Positions 1-10,453 of a stretch of DNA of 64,000 nt are shown piece after piece. Position numbers and translations under genes: made by a program. The notes under the pieces were generated by a model, which had not been told where the DNA came from, searched no databases, and saw only the letters and a program-made list of their open reading frames with translations. The DNA is from Takifugu bimaculatus (Eukaryota > Chordata > Actinopteri > Tetraodontiformes > Tetraodontidae): assembly GCA_004026145.2 (NCBI GenBank), contig CP034991.1, positions 3,494,794 through 3,558,793 of the forward strand, given 5' to 3'. Position 1 is the first letter of the stretch. Each line of letters opens with the position of its first letter.

Positions 1-633
1 TCCAACTTATAACAGAAAAACAAAGGACAATGATCTGATGATGCTGAAGGTAAGGTGACGGTCATTTTAGAGGAAGACGAGCCGTCAGCAGTTCGACACA
101 AAGATCTGTTTGTTGTCTTTATTTCAGCTTGAAACTGCAGCAAAGCAAACGAAGAACGTGACGTATCTCCACCTGGGGAGCCCTAAGAGGGAGCCAAAAA
201 CCGGCAGCAGCTGTCTGACTGCTGGATGGGGGCAGACAAATGTGGCTGTCGAGAAAAGGTCCAATGTCCTGATGTCTGTCAATGTGACAGTGGTGGACAG
301 AAAGAAGTGCTCCAAATACTACGGCCCCAAGCCTGTGATCACCAAGGCAATGATATGTGCAGGGTCAAAGAACAAGGACGCCTGTCAGGTAGGGTTTGTG
401 CAGCAGGTGAGCGACCTGCCATTACTGCCTCCACTGTGCTTGTGTGAAACCACGTGCATGTCTGTTCACCTCAGGGTGACTCAGGAGGGCCGCTCTTGTG
501 CAACGGGGCACTGGTGGGGGTCACCTCCTTCGGTCGTGGATGTGGCAGGGCCCCCGGAGTGTACGCCTACATTACTGAAGAGCATCTGCGCTGGATCGAG
601 AAGACCATCAGAACATCTGAAATGCAGGAATGA
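1..633 (+). CDS. Granzyme A/K-like serine protease, copy A (5' part outside window)
   Basis: Chymotrypsin-fold secreted protease of the granzyme A/K type, expected in granules of cytotoxic lymphocytes. The window holds the end of exon 3 (1-49, with the catalytic Asp in NDLMML), exon 4 (128-388) and exon 5 (475-633, with GDSGGP around the catalytic Ser). All introns have GT/AG ends and phase 0. The visible coding sequence is open to the TGA at 631-633. An Asp six residues before the catalytic Ser (DACQGDSGG) predicts trypsin-like cleavage after Lys/Arg, as in granzymes A and K. Cysteines fit the 136-201, 168-182 and 191-220 disulfides. The poly(A) signal AATAAA is at 844-849. Exons 1-2, with the signal peptide and catalytic His, lie before the window, so integrity cannot be judged. 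Copy B follows 1.2 kb downstream in the same direction. Confidence 0.88.
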
Positions 634-1815
634 GCTCCTCGTCTCCACCGACCCGTTCACAGAGCTTCAACTGTGACATTGAGTGGATTTTTTAAAAGGC
701 TTTCTCTTTACGCGTCTGAAGCTTACTCTAAAATGGCGATTAATCTTTCACAGTATTTTTTCTACATAGTTTAGTGAATGTTCAAACTGAAATCTTATAG
801 CGTTTTTAGGTCCTTCTCAGTTTGGCTTTCTTCTGCATGGTTCAATAAAAAAAACGATCAGTTTCTCCAGAGTGACATTTTTGTACCGACTCTAGACTTC
901 CTTTGCTAAACTGAGATCTCACCACAAAGCCAAGTTCAGAACAGTTCTAGGAAGACAACCCTTCAGACTGATGATGTAGCACAAAAACAAACAATGTTCC
1001 TTTGGCCTTATAGTAACACAGGCCTTCAGCTCCCCACTAGCCCATGAGACATTTTCCAAATTTTTCTACCTCTTCTTGTCTCTTCCTTCATATTCATATG
1101 TTTGTGTTTTGTCATTTCTTCTCCCTTGTTCACTGCCTCCCTTTTGTCCTCTTCCCCTCGTTGGTTCACTGAATTGTTCATTTGTACTCCGACTGCGAGT
1201 AACTGCACCAGGGTTCCCTTGTAAGCCAGTTGGGTTGTTTGATCCACACCAGAGTTCAGACTGAAGAGAAACTTGTCTGGAACTGACTCACAGCTCTGTG
1301 TGCATGCACCGAAAGAGACTGTAGAAACATGACTCAGCTCAACAGAAACGTGGCTCAGCTGTTTCAGTAGACCCAGACAGGTTCTTGCTTTTCAAATTAA
1401 GAGCCATCGAGTTGCGATTTTGTTGGTTAACGTGTTACTCAGGAGAACGTTAAATTATAAAATGTGGACAGTTTTACCTTTTATGTCTTTACGGTTTGAC
1501 TTTTCTGCCCCTGATCTTAGGGTTGTGGGTTCTTATACAAGGTTTTTAACCATGGTCTTATTTTCGGTACATGTCAAAGTACTGTGGCGGCTGTTCCACG
1601 CCGGGCCCAGTCACGTATTGAAAAAGATGGTGACATTGTCTTCGGGTAAAGGGGCCCGCAGCATCTGGACCCCTGGTGGTGACGACTTGAGCGCATGTTT
1701 CCCTCAGCTGTGTATGTTCCGCACAGAACCACACCCTTTTGAGCAGGACACATAAAAGCAAGTGTGTGCATCAGGGTGGGTTTCAGTGTCTCACATCAAA
1801 GAGAGATCAGAAGAG
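634..1815 (+). other. Granzyme array spacer between copies A and B
   Basis: Holds the 3' UTR of copy A (AATAAA at 844-849), about 0.9 kb of non-coding unit sequence and the promoter of copy B. The same sequence recurs at 2942-4122 and, cut short, at 5256-6165. I see no conserved gene in it: its short open frames recur only because the DNA recurs. Confidence 0.75.
1751..1758 (+). promoter_or_regulatory. TATA-like box of granzyme copy B
   Basis: CATAAAAG lies 65 bp before the ATG. The same octamer at the same spacing precedes copy C (4058-4065), copy E (14586-14593) and copy F (17484-17491). Copy D lacks it. Confidence 0.55.
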
Positions 1816-2941
1816 ATGTTCTCCCTGGAGGGTTTTGTCCTCATCTCCTGCGCCGTCCTTTTGGTTGTCCAGCCAGATGAGTCTTTTTAATAAAGCTGAG
1901 AATCAACTGTAACCAGCAGAGTCCATTTCGGACCCCTTTGTCGAGTTCTTTGATGCAAGATAAGTAAAAGTTTACCTCCTCCCTCCTCTTTAGGCCATGG
2001 CACTGAGATTATTGGTGGTAAAGAAGTGAAGCCCCATTCGATGCCCTACATGGCTCTGGTGAAAACCGCCACAGGCATCTGTGGAGGAACACTGATCAAT
2101 CCAAAATGGGTCCTTACAGCTGCCCACTGTGAAAAGTAGGAACTATATCACACATCCGTGATCACACATTGTCTCTACAAAAGGGCAGGTGCGTACATTC
2201 CAACGTTGCCTCTCTGCACTTACAGAGTGACGGCCGTAGCACTGGGGGGGCATTCCATCAGACAAAAGGAGTCCTGGCAGGTGTTTAGGGTTACACACAG
2301 CATTCCATATCCAACTTATAACAGAAAAACAAAGGACAATGATCTGATGATGCTGAAGGTAAGGTGACGGTCATTTTAGAGGAAGACGAGCCGTCAGCAG
2401 TTCGACACGAAGATCTGTTTGTTGTCTTTATTTCAGCTTGAAACTGCAGCAAAGCAAACGAAGAACGTGAAATATCTCCCCCTGGAGAGCCCTAAGAGGG
2501 AGCCAAAAACTGGCAGCAGCTGTCTGACTGCTGGATGGGGGCAGACAAACGAGGCTGTCAAGGAAATCTCCGATGTCCTGATGTCTGTCACCGTGACAGT
2601 GGTGGACAGAAAGAAGTGCTCCAAAGACTACAGCCCAACCGTGTGATCACCAAGGCAATGATATGTGCAGGGTCAGAGAACAAGGACGCCTGTCAGGTAG
2701 GGTTTGTGCAGCAGGTGAGCGACCTGCCATAACTGCCTCCACTGAGCTTGTGTGAAACCACATGCATGTCTGTTCACCTCAGGGCGACTCAGGAGGGCCG
2801 CTCTTGTGCAACGGGGCACTGGTGGGGGTCACCTCCTTCGGTCGTGGATGTGGCAGGGCCCCCGGAGTGTACGCCTACATTACTGAAGAGCATCTGCGCT
2901 GGATCAAGAAGACCATCAGAACATCTGAAATGCAGGAATGA
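1816..2941 (+). pseudogene. Granzyme A/K-like serine protease, copy B (frameshifted, altered splice donor)
   Basis: Five-exon layout as in intact copy C: exon 1 1816-1876 (signal peptide), exon 2 1994-2135 (IIGG N-terminus of the mature enzyme and catalytic His in TAAHC), exon 3 2226-2358 (catalytic Asp), exon 4 2437-2696, exon 5 2783-2941 (catalytic Ser). Two lesions are visible. The exon 1 donor reads ATGAGT where copies C, D and E have GTGAGT. Exon 4 is 260 bp instead of 261, a one-base deletion at about 2634-2640 that shifts the frame before the last third of the protein. The poly(A) signal is at 3152-3157. It is probably a recent pseudogene, because the rest is nearly identical to its neighbours. 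A sequencing error could explain the single-base loss but not the donor, which copy F shares. Confidence 0.82.
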
Positions 2942-4122
2942 GCTCCTCGTCTCCACCGACCCGTTCACAGAGCTTCAACTGTAACATTGAGTGGATTTTT
3001 TAAAAGGCTTTCTCTTTACGTGTCTGAAGCTGACTCTAAAATGGCGATTAATCTTTCACAGTATTTTTTCTACATAGTTTAGTGAATGTTCAAACTGAAA
3101 TCTTATAGCGTTTTTAGGTCCTTCTCAGTTTGGCTTTCTTCTGCATGGTTCAATAAAAAAACGATCAGTTTCTCAAGAGTGACATTTTTGTACCGACTCT
3201 AGACTTCCTTTGCTAAACTGAGATCTCACCACAGAGCCAAGTTCAGAATAGTTCTAGGAAGACAACCCTTCAGACTGATGATGTAGCACAAAAACAAACA
3301 ATGTTCCTTTGGCCTTATAGTAACACAGGCCTTCACCTCCCCACTAGCCCATGAGACATTTTCCAAATTTTTCTACCTCTTCTTGTCTCTTCCTTCATAT
3401 TCATATGTTTGTGTTTTGTCATTTCTTCTCCCTTGTTCACTGCCTCCCTTTTGTCCTCTTCCCCTCGTTGGTTCACTGAATTGTTCATTTGTACTCCGAC
3501 TGCGAGTAACTGCACCAGGGTTCCCTTGTAAGCCAGTTGGGTTGTTTGATCCACACCAGAGTTCAGACTGAAGAGAAACTTGTCTGGAACTGACTCGCAG
3601 CTCTGTGTGCATGCACCGAAAGAGACTGTAGAAACATGACTCAGCTCAACAGAAACGTGGCTCAGCTGTTTCAGTAGACCCTGACAGGTTCTTGCTTTTC
3701 AAATTAAGAGCCATCGAATTGTGATTTTGTTGGTTAATGTGTTACTCAGGAGAACGTTAAATTATAAAATGTGGACAGTTTTACCTTTTATGTCTTTACG
3801 GTTTGACTTTTCTGCCCCTGATCTTAGGGTTGTGGGTTCTTATACAAGGTTTTTAACCATGGTCTTATTTTCGGTACATGTCAAAGTGCTGTGGCGGCTG
3901 TTCCACGCCGGGCCCAGTCACGTATTGAAAAAGATGGTGACATTGTCTTCGGGTAAAGGGGCCCGCAGCATCTGGACCCCTGGTGGTGACGACTTGAGCG
4001 CATGTTTCCCTCAGCTGTGTATGTTCCGCACAGAACCACACCCTTTTGAGCAGGACACATAAAAGCAAGTGTGTGCATCAGGGTGGGTTTCAGTGTCTCA
4101 CATCAAAGAGAGATCAGAAGAG
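2942..4122 (+). other. Granzyme array spacer between copies B and C
   Basis: Near-identical repeat of the A-B spacer. Holds the 3' UTR and poly(A) signal of copy B and the TATA-like promoter of copy C (CATAAAAG at 4058-4065). No other gene seen. Confidence 0.75.
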
Positions 4123-5255
4123 ATGTTCTCCCCGGAGGGTTTTGTCCTCATCTCCTGTGCCGTCCTTTTGGTTGTCCAGCCAGGTGAGTCTTTTTATTAA
4201 TGCTGAGAATCAACTGTAACCAGCAGAGTCCATTTCGGACCCCTTTGTCGAGTTCTTTGATGCAAGATAAGTAAAAGTTTACCTCCTCCCTCCTCTTTAG
4301 GCCATGGCTCTGAGATTATTGGTGGTAAAGAAGTGAAGCCCCATTCGATGCCCTACATGGCTCTGGTGACAAACCCCACAGGCATGTGTGGAGGAACACT
4401 GATCAATCCAAAATGGGTCCTTACAGCTGCCCACTGTGAAAAGTAGGAACTATATCACACATCCGTGATCACACATTGTCTCTACAAAAGGGCAGGTGTG
4501 TACATTCCAACGTTGCCTCTCTGCACTTACAGAATGACGACCGTAGCACTGGGGGTGCATTCCATCAAACAAAAGCAAAAGGAGTCCTGGCAGGAGTTAA
4601 GGGTTACACGCAGCATTCCACATCCGGGTTATAACAGAAAAACAAAGGACAATGATCTGATGTTGCTGGAGGTAAGGTGACGGTCATTTTAGAGGAAGAC
4701 GAGCCGTCAGCAGTTCGACACAAAGATCTGTTTGTTGTCTTTATTTCAGCTTGCAACTGCAGCAAAGCAAACGAAGAACGTGAAATGTCTCCCCCTGGTG
4801 AGCCCTAAGACGGAGCCAACAACTGGAACCAGCTGTCTGGCTGCTGGATGGGGGCGGACAAACGAGGCTGTCAAGAAACCCTCCGATGTCCTGATGTTTG
4901 TCACCGTGACAGTGGTGGACAGAAAGAAGTGCTCCAAAGACTACAGCTCCAAGCGTGTGATCACCAAGGCAATGATATGTGCAGGGTCAAAGAACAAGGA
5001 CACCTGTAAGGTAGGGTTTGTGCAGCAGGTGAGCGACCTGCCATAACTGCCTCCGCTGAGCTTGTGTGAAACCACGTGCATGTCTGTTCACCTCAGGGCG
5101 ACTCAGGAGGGCCGCTCTTGTGCAACGGGGCACTGGTGGGGGTCACCTCCTTCGGTCTTGGATGTGGCAGGGTCCCTGGAGTGTACGCCTACATTACTCA
5201 AGAGCATCTGCGCTGGATCAAGAAGATCATCAGCACACCTGAAATGCAGGAATGA
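4123..5255 (+). CDS. Granzyme A/K-like serine protease, copy C (intact)
   Basis: The only complete and open copy in the window. Exons are 4123-4183, 4301-4442, 4533-4671, 4750-5010 and 5097-5255, giving 253 codons plus stop, close to the usual granzyme size of about 260. Exon 1 encodes a hydrophobic signal peptide. A short propeptide ends in SE just before IIGG, the usual mature N-terminus of granzymes. The triad is His in TAAHC, Asp in NDLML and Ser in GDSGGP. The base of the S1 pocket is Asp (DTCKGDSGG), so Lys/Arg specificity is expected. Cysteines form the four standard pairs 42-58, 136-201, 168-182 and 191-220, and there is one extra Cys (NVKCLPL) where other copies have Tyr or Phe. Exon 3 has a six-base insertion adding two residues. 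All splice sites are GT/AG. Poly(A) signal at 5466-5471. Whether it corresponds to granzyme A or K is not settled. Confidence 0.92.
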
Positions 5256-6165
5256 GCTCCTCGTCTCCACCGACCCGTTCACAGAGCTTCAACTGTGACA
5301 TTGAGTGGATTTTTTAAAAGGCTTTCTCTTTACGCGTCTGAAGCTGACTCTAAAATGGCGATTAATCTTTCACAGTATTTTTTCTGCATAGTTTAGTGAA
5401 TGTTAAAACTGAAATCTTATAGCGTTTTTAGGTCCTTCTCAGTTTGGCTTTCTTCTGCATGGTTCAATAAAAAAAACGATCAGTTTCTCCAGAGTGACAT
5501 TTTTGTACCGACTCTAGACTTCCTTTGCTAAACTGAGATCTCACCACAAAGCCAAGTTCAGAACAGTTCTAGGAAGACAACCCTTCAGACTGATGATGTA
5601 GCACAAAAACAATGTTCCTTTGGCCTTATAGTAACACAGGCCTTCAGCTCCCCACTAGCCCATGAAACATTTTCCAAATTTTTCTACCTCTTCTTGTCTC
5701 TTTATTCTTATTCACATGTTTGTGTTTTGTCATTTCTTCTCCCTTGTTCACTGCCTCCCTTTTGTCCTCTTCCCCTCGTTGGTTCACTGAATTGTTCATT
5801 TGTACTCCGACTGCGAGTAACTGCACCAGGGTTGCCTTGTAAGCCAGTTGGGTTGTTTGATCCACACCAGAGTTCAAGAGAAACTTGTTTGGAACTGACT
5901 CGCAGCTCTGTGTGCACGAACCGAAAGAGACTGTAGAAACATGACTCAGCTCAACAGAAACGTGGCTCAGCTGTTTCAGTAGACCCTGACAGGTTCTTGC
6001 TTTTCAAATTAAGAGCCATCGAATTGTGATTTTGTTGGTTAACGCGTTACTCAGGAGAACGTTAAATTATAAAATGTGGACAGTTTTACCTTTTATGTCT
6101 TTACGGTTTGACTTTTCTGCACCTGATCTCAGGGTTGTGGGTTCTTATACAAGGTTTTTAACCAT
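5256..6165 (+). other. Truncated granzyme array spacer
   Basis: The 3' UTR of copy C and the first 0.9 kb of a spacer unit like those at 634-1815 and 2942-4122. Similarity stops at about 6165, inside the stretch that normally continues to the next promoter, and a dispersed repeat begins there. The promoter and the next granzyme are absent. Confidence 0.75.
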
Positions 6166-6167
6166 GG

Positions 6168-6198
<31 letters not shown>

Positions 6199-6365
6199 TA
6201 GCGTCTTATACAATCAAAATTGTTTCAAGGCGCTTTCCAGAATCCCAGGGCCTGACCCCAGACAAGCAACAGTGGCAAGGAAAAACTCCCCTTTAACAGG
6301 AAGAAACCTTGAGCAGGACCAGGCTCATGTAGGGGGCCCTCCTGCTGATGGGGGGCTGGGTAAAG
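6166..6365 (+). mobile_element. Dispersed SINE/MITE-like repeat
   Basis: Begins with AAATC repeats followed by CTTTATTTATATAGCG, then a GC-rich body (GGCGCTTTCCAG, CAGTGGCAAGGAAAAACTCC). I recognise this as an interspersed repeat widely scattered in teleost genomes, without being able to name the family securely. It replaces the rest of a granzyme spacer and leads straight into a purine repeat. Confidence 0.6.
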
Positions 6366-6656
6366 AGAGGGGAGAGGAGAGGAGAGGAGAGGAGAGGAGA
6401 GGAGAGGAGAGGAGAGGAGAGGAGAGGGGTAGAGGAGAGGAGAGGAGAGGAGAAGAGAAGTAGAGTGAAGGGGAGGTAGAGAAGAGGAGAAGGAGAAGGA
6501 GGGGAAAGAGGAGATGAAGGGAGAGGAGAGGGGAGGAGAGGAGAGGAGAGGAGAGGGGTAGAGGAGAGGAGAGGAGAAGAGAAGTAGAGTGAAGGGGAGG
6601 TAGAGAAGAGGAGAAGGAGAAGGAGGGGAAAGAGGAGATGAAGGGAGAGGAGAGGC
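6364..6656 (+). repeat. Purine-only GGAGA minisatellite with internal duplication
   Basis: About 290 bp of almost pure A/G built on GGAGA/GGAGG units. A block of about 110 bp starting GGGGTAGAGGAGAGG occurs twice (from about 6426 and again from about 6554). The strand asymmetry makes long false open frames of Ser/Pro/Leu on the minus strand. These are not genes. Confidence 0.85.
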
Positions 6657-6808
6657 ACAGAGCACAGAAACACACACAAAAATACAATATACAATCACTT
6701 CAGCGGGGCCGGAGGTCATGCAGCTCCGAAGGAGAAAAACTACACAAGAATCAGCATAACTAGTCTGCTTGATGAGGAGAGGAAAGGAGAGGAGAGGAAA
6801 CCATCAGC
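6657..6808 (+). mobile_element. Tail of the dispersed repeat, abutting gpx8
   Basis: Mixed sequence after the purine tract, ending in a second short GGAGA run that touches the last recognisable gpx8 codon. It is probably part of the same composite repeat as 6166-6365. It encodes the out-of-place C-terminus that the gpx8 frame would acquire if it were read through. Confidence 0.45.
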
Positions 6809-7412
6809 CTCGGAGCCCATTATTTTGATCCTGTTGAAGAAGGGGAACGTAACGCCGTAGGTGGCCTTGGCGAAAGCCTCGCTGTCCCGGCTGGTCCCGG
6901 GCTCCGTGTCCCCGAACTGACCGCAAGGAAAGGCCAGGACGTTGAAGTGAGAGGTGCCCAGCTCCCGGTGCAGCTCCTGCAGATACCGATAGTTGCCCTC
7001 CGTCTGCTCGCTGTAACTCGCCACGTTTACAACTAAAGACGCCTGGAAGAAGGAGAGAAAAGCGGGTAAAACTACAGCCGGCAGCACCGTGGAGGCGTTC
7101 TTCGCGTCTTCAAGCGTGAGTCCATCCAGGAAAGCTGACTTGGCTAAAGCCGAGGCGGACTTTTGGGTCATGCTGGGCTGACAATTGGTGATGATGTGGA
7201 CCTACTTTTCCTCGGTACTTCTCCAGAGAGACCGTCCTCCCCTTCGCGTCCTTCACCTCGAAGGAATAAAAGTCCGACGGTCGCCTCGGCTTCAGCAGCT
7301 GCGTCTGAAGGAGGAACAGGCACCCCACACCGACTGTCATACTCAACAGGACGGTCAGTTTCTTGGCTTTGGGGTTGGAGGACCTGGTAGGGTAGCCCCC
7401 TAAGGCCTCCAT
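6807..7412 (-). pseudogene. gpx8: Glutathione peroxidase 8-like gene lacking its last exon
   Basis: Gpx8 is a single-pass ER membrane thiol peroxidase. Exon 1 (7412-7206) starts MEALGGY, carries one hydrophobic anchor (TVLLSMTVGVGCLFLL) and ends YRGK at a GTAGGT donor. Exon 2 (7042 down to about 6807) continues SLVVNVAS through FPCGQFG to the motif IKIMGSEAD. Similarity then stops: no exon encoding the WNFWKYLV-type segment (catalytic Trp/Asn) or the ER-retention tail is found down to base 1. Reading through would add repeat-derived residues to a stop at about 6740. The only nearby donor is a poor one, GTTTCC at 6801. The peroxidatic Cys position is Ser (NVASYSEQ); I believe some other fish Gpx8 also lack Cys here, so this alone does not prove decay. 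It is head to head with cdc20b, as in mammals. An exon 3 beyond the window edge cannot be excluded. Confidence 0.75.
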
Positions 7413-7700
7413 GTTGGAGGGGGAAGAACGAACCGAAGCTGCGTCCCGTCGAAAATCTTAGGACTGATGGAAGGAACCACGTAAAGTTTCCTTTGACGTA
7501 ATAGGGAAAAACGGAAGTTGGATATCTGACCCTTCAAAATAAAAGAATACGAAGTGTGGCTACGATTTTTAAACTTATAATAAAATCTTTAATTTTCGGT
7601 TTTAGTTCACAATATTATAATTTCTGCACCTATAGACTATTGATTCTCGTTTAAATATCCGGTGTACAATGTAGAAGCGTTGAGGGAGCCTTGCTTTGAA
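7413..7700. promoter_or_regulatory. Divergent promoter region of gpx8 and cdc20b
   Basis: About 300 bp between the gpx8 start codon and the first cdc20b sequence. It contains a CRE-like TGACGTAA at about 7494. The head-to-head arrangement of these two genes matches mammals. I could not place transcription starts. Confidence 0.5.
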
Positions 7701-7919
7701 AAGCCAATCCGGATGTTTTGTAATTTGTAATGTTAGCTTGGATAGTGGCACGTGTGGCGACGATTTATGCTTTGCAAATGACTCAATGTAATAATTTTGT
7801 TTTTAATAGAACGTATCGACCCCTTGGGGACGACAAGAATCATACAAACGATTCAAGAGGCGAATCATTCAGAGGAGGAACATCGACGGTCATGCTGCAA
7901 GTACGCCTTTGACCTCTAG

Positions 7920-9173
7920 GGGGCGCCGCGAAGCAGCCTTTGAGTTTGACGCCGTTCGCCACAGGCTGGAGTTGGATTCCCCACCTGGACCTCGTGAACA
8001 GGGAGTTTCATGGATAAACTCCCCAGGTAAATCTACAGATCAAAAACACATGAAAACACCTGAAATATTAACAGAATGCCAGGGGTTCTGAAGATGCAGT
8101 CACAATGTCATCTTTATTGGAGACGTACTGCATAACTATAGGTGAAATACATCTGTCACCTCACTGTGTGGACCATATCTACCCCAGCATGTTGTCAGAC
8201 TAATATTTAATGTGTCATTTTATGATGATTTCAGTAATTACTGGAGGGGAGTCAACGTCCTGTCTTGCAAATATCAGCACATCACACAATTTAAATACCA
8301 GGAGACATACAGAGGATAACCTAAACCAGGTTTGTGTCAAGAAGTTTCAATTCCTAGTTTTCAGTTTCGTTTCATTATTTCTAACTTTTTGTCCGTTAAA
8401 TTAAATGTTGATTAATATTTGTATTGCAGAAATGGCTGTGGAGACCTGAGGCTCTTGAACATGCAAATGCCCGTGGGACTGGTGAGCTGGAGTTAGAAAT
8501 GATGTGTCTGTGATGTGTAAATGTGATTTTGCACACATCTAATGCAGGTCGTGATGAGAAAAGAAGTGATTCGAAGCCATTTACTGTTGTGGACCAAAAC
8601 AAGACATTTGCAGCACCGATGTTGCTCGACGACTACTGTGAGTAGGAAAATTTTCCAGAAAACCTTTGTTAAACCTAGCAAAGCTTGAGGTCATCTACTC
8701 TTTCAGACTGTAACCTTCTGGACTGCAGCTCCCATAATACGGTTGCTTTAGCACTGGGCTCCTCTGTCTACATTTGGAACACAGAAACACACACTGTGGT
8801 GGGATCTTTGGAACCAGATCCACTGTCAGGACAAGAATCTATCTCTTCTCTCTGCTGGAGTGAAGACGGCAGAACTCTCTGTGTGGGAACCAGGCGAGGG
8901 GAGATACAGGTATGACGCTTTAGAGCTAATGGAAATATTTCTGAGGGAGGGGGCAGCTGCTGGTTTGTGGTAACTCAGGGTCTTCTTTTTCGAAGCTGTG
9001 GGATGTTGACTGCAAGCACATGATGAGGTGTTTGCTACCGCATGTCTCAGTGGTCAGAGCTGTTTCCTGGAAATGGCCCTTACTCAGCAGGTTTGTTTTG
9101 ACTGTGCATATGCAGGAAAATAACACACACAAAAAATGCCCTCACTTTGGTAGTCAATATGCAGCAAGTACAA

Positions 9174-9224
<51 letters not shown>

Positions 9225-10453
9225 GTCCTTGTCCCATTCTTGATCTTTATATGCTAAGCTGCCATCACCACCCACTCAGCAATGTCTAAAGGTCACACTG
9301 TCTCCACACTTTCAGTGGATCTGCTCTTGGAAGTATCTTTCACCACGACTTTCGTGCTCCTGCATCTTTAATTGGATCAGTTTTCCAGGAGGAGGGGCTC
9401 TGCAGCCTTCAGTGGTCACCAGACGGTGGCCGGTTGGCCAGCGGCTCCATAGAGGGCCTTCTCTCCATATGGGATAGTAGCATAACTGGATGCACGGGGA
9501 TGCGCTCACCAGTCACTGCTATGAAACAGCCCAGTGTGGTTAAGGTTGGTATTTTTCTTTTGATCACTATCGAATAATCAACCAAGTATATCAGCAAGTG
9601 TTAAGGTCGCCTCATCGTTCAGGCGATGGGTTGGTGTCCCTGGCAGAGAAACACGATCGCTACCGGAGGTGGATATCAAGATGGAAAGCTTAGAATCTGG
9701 GATGCCCTTTCTGGGACTCGTGAGACCATCGCCAACACAAATTCACAGGTGCATTGAAAGCCGAAGAGCAGCAGAGGGGCAATAATACACTGGGTCACTC
9801 CTAACGAGTCTGATTGCAGATCTGTTCTCTGCGATGGGCTGAAAAGAGGAGATGTCTGGTCACAGGCCACGGTCTACCTCAGCACCATATCGCCTGCTGG
9901 TCCTGGGACTTTGCTTCGCTCAACCTCACCTCCCAGTTCACAGGTTAGAGTACATGAAAGCAAGAGCTGAACCCACTCAGCCACACTGGAACAGATGCTC
10001 TGCTTGATGATTAATATTAACAACTGAATTTACAGAGACATGTGTCACATTTCTACAACCTCATAGCAGTTGGGCTTGCAAATAATTGTGAAACTTACAG
10101 AGAATGAGCAGGATAACCCACCATCGCTTCCTTTCATATAAGAACGTTGAGTGAAACTGATACTACTGCTAGATTACCACATTTTGACATCATTTTAAAT
10201 GCTAAAACGATAGAGAGTCCATGTTTCCCCTGAGGAAGGAGGATAAAGGGAGAAAAGTGGAGGCACAAGGACAGAGCCCTGGGGGGTGCCTCAAATGACT
10301 CTCAGTATGAACCATGTTGTATGACTTTTAAATGTTAAAGTTACTTTTTTCTTAGGTCATTCTCAGCGAGTCCTGCATTTGGCATTAAACACAGGAAATA
10401 CTCAGATTCTCTCTGCTGGAGCAGACAAACACTTGCGAATCTGGGACATGTGA
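7920..10453 (+). CDS. cdc20b: Cell division cycle 20B homologue (WD40 propeller); N-terminal exon not resolved
   Basis: Cdc20/Cdh1-family WD40 protein linked to multiciliated cells and centriole amplification in vertebrates. Ten exons join in frame: 7920-8026, 8235-8329, 8430-8481, 8548-8637, 8707-8909, 8996-9090, 9316-9544, 9623-9748, 9820-9943, 10356-10453 (TGA 10451-10453), about 405 codons. WD repeats are visible as ALGSSVYIW, GEIQLWD, SGSALGSIFHHD, LASGSIEGLLSIWD, DGKLRIWD, LVTGHG and LRIWDM. The motif VKAMGWCPWQ matches the Cdc20 family. Poly(A) signal at 10655-10660. The start codon is missing from this model. A frame at 7810-7900 looks coding, but joining it to the exon at 7920 would need a 19-bp intron, so the 5' end stays open. 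Vertebrate CDC20B introns host miR-449; I saw no GGCAGTGT seed there by eye. Confidence 0.88.
9173..9222. repeat. (CA)n microsatellite in a cdc20b intron
   Basis: About 24 CA units within the intron 9091-9315. Confidence 0.95.

Noticed and set aside
1420..1755. Recurrent open frame of about 111 codons in each granzyme spacer
   Set aside because: It recurs only because the spacer DNA recurs. The frames differ in length and break between units, no domain is visible, and it runs into the granzyme promoter.
6225..6719. Long minus-strand open frames of Ser/Pro/Leu
   Set aside because: They are the complement of the GGAGA purine repeat, with internal duplication and no start context or similarity.
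7730..7912. Possible cdc20b 5' exon at 7810-7900
   Set aside because: The frame looks coding and the phase would fit, but it leaves an impossible 19-bp intron before the exon at 7920. Left out of the model.
8000..10450. miR-449 cluster expected in a cdc20b intron
   Set aside because: Introns here are short and no GGCAGTGT seed with a hairpin was found by eye. A covariance search would be decisive.
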